Shown here piece after piece: positions 58,153 to 64,000 of a DNA stretch of 64,000 bases. The position numbers and the translations under genes are program-made. Below the pieces are notes generated by a model. It was not told the origin of the DNA and did not search any database. It worked only from the letters and a program-made list of their open reading frames with translations. The stretch's first letter is position 1; the number at the start of each line of letters is the position of its first letter. The stretch is from Actinomycetota bacterium (GTDB lineage Bacteria; Actinomycetota; Actinomycetes; S36-B12; FW305-bin1), in the NCBI GenBank assembly GCA_004297305.1, contig SCTR01000007.1:390690-454689 (forward strand), given 5' to 3'.

Positions 58153-59959
58153 CGTCGTAGAAGTCCAGCCGCTCCTGCGCGTCGGTCTCGCCGTCGACGT
58201 CAGCTTGGGCGGCTCGTTCGAACCACACCCGCGCCTCGTCGTGCCGGCCGACCGCCGCCAGAGCGTCGGCGTACGCGAACCGCAGCCGGGCCACCCAGCC
58301 GGCGCGGGCGTTGCTGCGCAGTTCCGGTACCTGCAGCGCCAGGACCGCGGCGTCGTCCTGGCCGAGGTCACGCCGGGCACCGGCAGCCACGATGAGGGTT
58401 TCGATCCGGCCGGCTCGGTCCAGTCGTGCTACCGCGGGATCCGCCATCAACGCCAGAGCACGTTCCGGGCGGCCGAGACCACGCTCGCAGTCGGCAAGGA
58501 TCGCGATGAGGTCATCCGAGCCGGACATCCGCCGAGCCGCTCGCAGTGCCGCGATCGCCTCCGCGTAGTGCCCGGCCCGGTACGCCGTCACCCCGGCGGC
58601 CTCGCGTACCACGGCGATCCGCGCGGCCAGTTGCTGCGCTGCGGCGGCGTACTGGTAGGCGCCTTCCGGGTCCTCGTCGATCAAGCGACCGGCCATGACC
58701 AGCAGCCGGGCCACCAGCTCGGCCCGGTCCCGCGACAGCGACAGCAGATGAGCCCGGGTGTCCTTGTCGAGCTCCGCGGCGGTGACGTCATCGGGTAGCT
58801 GCACACCCGGCGGCAGCAGCGGTGCCCGCTCCGGGCGCCCCGACCCGGCCGCGCCGCCGCGGGTCTGCTCGTCGCGACCCCGCGCAGCGCCGGCGCGCGG
58901 CCGCGCTGCGCTGTTGCCGGTCGAGGAACTGGCCCTGGACGAACCGGCTGGCGTCGAATCGCTCTCCCGGGACGAGCCAGCTGGCTTCCCAGCCGGCTTG
59001 GACCAACGATTGCCCTTCGGCGAGCCGGAGGCACCGGTGCCTGCCGGGCGGTCACCACGGCCGGGTCGGCCTGCACCGCGACCACCCCCGCCGGCAGCCT
59101 CGCGTCGTGCATCGGCCCCGCCAGCGTCGCGGCGCGAGGAGTCGCTCCGAGACCGAGCGGGACGGCCGGCATCCGCACGGGACCGTTCGGGACGGCCGGT
59201 GTCGGTACGCCGTTCAGGACGGCTGGCACCCCCGCGCGGCCGTTCGGCACGGCCGGTGTCGGTACGCGACCGATCGTCCCGTGGCAGGTCGGTACGAGAC
59301 GTGCCACGACGAGGCTGACCGCCCGAGCGCTGGGTGTCCGACCGCGGGTTGTCCGAACGCCGAGCGCCCGCACCCCGGGGGGCCGCACGCCGGCCGGTCG
59401 ACCCCTGGCCGGTCGAACCGGCCGGGCGCGAACCTGGGCTGGCCGAACCTCGTGTTGTCGAGTCGGCCGCCCCCGTCCTCGGGCCGGAGCTCGCCGCCGC
59501 ACTCGGGCCGGACCGCTGCGGCGAACTCCCGCGGCGCGCCGCGCCGAATCGGGATTCGCCAGAGCGCGACGCTCCGGCCGGCCGTCCCTGCGGTGCGGCT
59601 CCGCTACCTCCGCCGGCACCGCCGCGGGCACCTCTGGTGCTGCCGGAAGCGCTGCGGTCACGTCCGTCGGTGGTGTCGCCTCGGCCGGCCTCGCGGCGCC
59701 GAGGTGAGCCCGTCGTGTTGTCCTTGGCCTGACCTCGCGGACCGCCAGCATTGCTGTCCTGCCGGCGGCCACTGTCCCGTTGCGTTCGACCGGCGCCCGC
59801 CTGACTCCGGCCACCGGCGCCCTGCTGCCGACCGCGGCCGGACTGAGCGCCCGGTGCCGAGCGACCGCCACCAGCCCCCGAGCGGCCGGACGGACCGGCA
59901 TCCCCCTCACGCCCGGACCGGCCCGCCGTGCGCCGGCCGGTCTCGTCCTCGGGAGCCAT
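58130..59959 (-). CDS. Large Arg/Gly/Ser-rich disordered protein with TPR-like C-terminal domain
   Basis: The ATG at 59959 (MAPEDETGRRTAG) is chosen because GGAGG lies just upstream. The product is about 609 residues. Residues 1-370 are low-complexity, rich in Arg, Gly, Ser, Pro and Asp, with units such as TDTGRPERSRADAGRP and RGDRPAGTGASGSP, and are strongly basic. From about 385 there is a folded helical domain: LPPGVQLPDDVTAAELDKDT, RAHLLSLSRDRAELVARLLV, GAYQYAAAAQQLAARIAVVR and TPR-like repeats to an acidic end. The domain is common in actinobacteria; the Arg-rich tail resembles RNA-binding RGG regions. RNA or ribosome association is inference. Confidence 0.8.
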   Translation of the reverse strand: MAPEDETGRRTAGRSGREGDAGPSGRSGAGGGRSAPGAQSGRGRQQGAGGRSQAGAGRTQRDSGRRQDSNAGGPRGQAKDNTTGSPRRREAGRGDTTDGRDRSASGSTRGARGGAGGGSGAAPQGRPAGASRSGESRFGAARRGSSPQRSGPSAAASSGPRTGAADSTTRGSASPGSRPAGSTGQGSTGRRAAPRGAGARRSDNPRSDTQRSGGQPRRGTSRTDLPRDDRSRTDTGRAERPRGGASRPERRTDTGRPERSRADAGRPARSRSDSSRRDAGGADARREAAGGGGRGAGRPGRGDRPAGTGASGSPKGNRWSKPAGKPAGSSRESDSTPAGSSRASSSTGNSAARPRAGAARGRDEQTRGGAAGSGRPERAPLLPPGVQLPDDVTAAELDKDTRAHLLSLSRDRAELVARLLVMAGRLIDEDPEGAYQYAAAAQQLAARIAVVREAAGVTAYRAGHYAEAIAALRAARRMSGSDDLIAILADCERGLGRPERALALMADPAVARLDRAGRIETLIVAAGARRDLGQDDAAVLALQVPELRSNARAGWVARLRFAYADALAAVGRHDEARVWFERAAQADVDGETDAQERLDFYDGVEFFEE

Positions 59960-60061
59960 CGGTCCTCCAGTCTCTGCTTCGTACGGGCCGCCCAGCATCA
60001 TGACTGCGAGGCCATCGTTGCTGCGATGGCCGCATCACTGCGACCTCATCGGCGCCGGACA

Positions 60062-60096
60062 CGAGAAAAGCCACCCCTGGGGGGTGGCTTTTCTCG
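60062..60096. terminator. Intrinsic terminator of the rRNA operon
   Basis: CGAGAAAAGCCACCCC and GGGGTGGCTTTTCTCG form a perfect 16-base hairpin around a three-base loop. It lies 9 bases beyond the 5S 3' end. The A-rich and T-rich ends inside the stem make it work in both directions, so it should also separate the rRNA operon from the Arg-rich gene. Confidence 0.9.
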
Positions 60097-60104
60097 AAGT
60101 ATGT

Positions 60105-60221
60105 CCGGCGGCGTCCTACTCTCCCACGCAGTCTCCCGCGCAGTACCATCGGCGCTGAAGGGCTTAGCTTCCGGGTTCGGAATGGAGCCGGGCGTTTCCC
60201 CTTCGCTATGGCCGCCGAAAC
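60105..60221 (-). rRNA. rrf: 5S ribosomal RNA
   Basis: The minus strand reads GTTTCGGCGGCCATAGCG at the 5' side, then the conserved CCGAACCCGGAAGCTAAG core, and ends GGGAGAGTAGGACGCCGCC. The length is about 117 bases. It lies downstream of 23S after a spacer of about 66 bases, and before the terminator hairpin. Ends are accurate to a few bases. Confidence 0.95.
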
Positions 60222-60287
60222 TCTATGGAGATATCAGTCCCCGACCGTATCTCGGGAACCGCACAGTGGACGCGAAGCAATGTTTGT

Positions 60288-64000
<3,713 letters not shown>

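Overview
The window is a high-GC chromosomal segment of an actinomycete. The evidence is the very high GC at third codon positions, many GTG starts and GTGA/ATGA stop-start overlaps, F420-type and DtxR/IdeR-type features, and two gene blocks whose order I recognise from actinobacterial genomes. From general knowledge, the left block (pgsA - gcvH - FHA protein - MerR - DUF151 nuclease) matches Mycobacterium tuberculosis Rv1822-Rv1829. The central-right block (der, cmk, rluB, scpB, scpA, parA, xerD, pyrG, recN, nadK, tlyA, HAD phosphatase, TPR) matches Rv1691-Rv1713 and the equivalent Streptomyces region. The order and genus cannot be fixed from the sequence alone; no mycolate-specific gene is seen.

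Layout. (1) 1-9.5 kb, mostly minus strand: DUF151 nuclease, FtsR-like MerR, zinc-ribbon FHA protein, gcvH, a sugar-nucleotide transferase/degenerate phosphomannomutase fusion, a CDP-alcohol phosphatidyltransferase and a membrane protein, then two exported lipoprotein-like genes. (2) 9.6-19.2 kb: a compact accessory metabolic cluster. A double-headed class III CoA-transferase and an alpha-methylacyl-CoA racemase are read leftward, divergent from a LuxC acyl-CoA reductase, a LuxE-like ligase, two small alpha/beta-barrel proteins, an F420-type luciferase-family oxidoreductase and an SDR. A nested palindrome lies between the two arms. This is the most likely uncharacterised pathway in the window. 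(3) 19.3-29.7 kb: MntR-like regulator, cation exchanger, SARP/AfsR-type regulator, cupin and SnoaL-like genes, a cysteine-less ribosomal protein S4 paralogue with a strong iron-box (IdeR/DtxR) sequence in its promoter, ArsR/SRPBCC, VOC and AraC genes. (4) 29.8-34.9 kb: a small island ending at tRNA-Pro(GGG), with a nucleotidyltransferase and a broken HEPN partner, an Xre-ImmA/IrrE + DUF4411 toxin-antitoxin pair, a DUF6414-like gene and a broken DUF6907 gene of the kind carried by actinobacterial mobile elements. (5) 35-58 kb: the conserved housekeeping block, almost all minus strand, with long runs of overlapping genes (GTPase, phospholipid acylation, nucleotide and NAD metabolism, tyrosine synthesis, chromosome segregation, DNA repair, rRNA methylation). 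(6) 58.1-60 kb: a long Arg/Gly/Ser-rich disordered protein with a TPR-like tail. (7) 60.06-64 kb: an rRNA operon read leftward (16S partial, 23S, 5S) ending at a perfect hairpin terminator.

The segment also carries many short in-frame tandem duplications (24, 27 and 39 bp) at gene ends and in disordered protein regions, suggesting a replication-slippage-prone genome.
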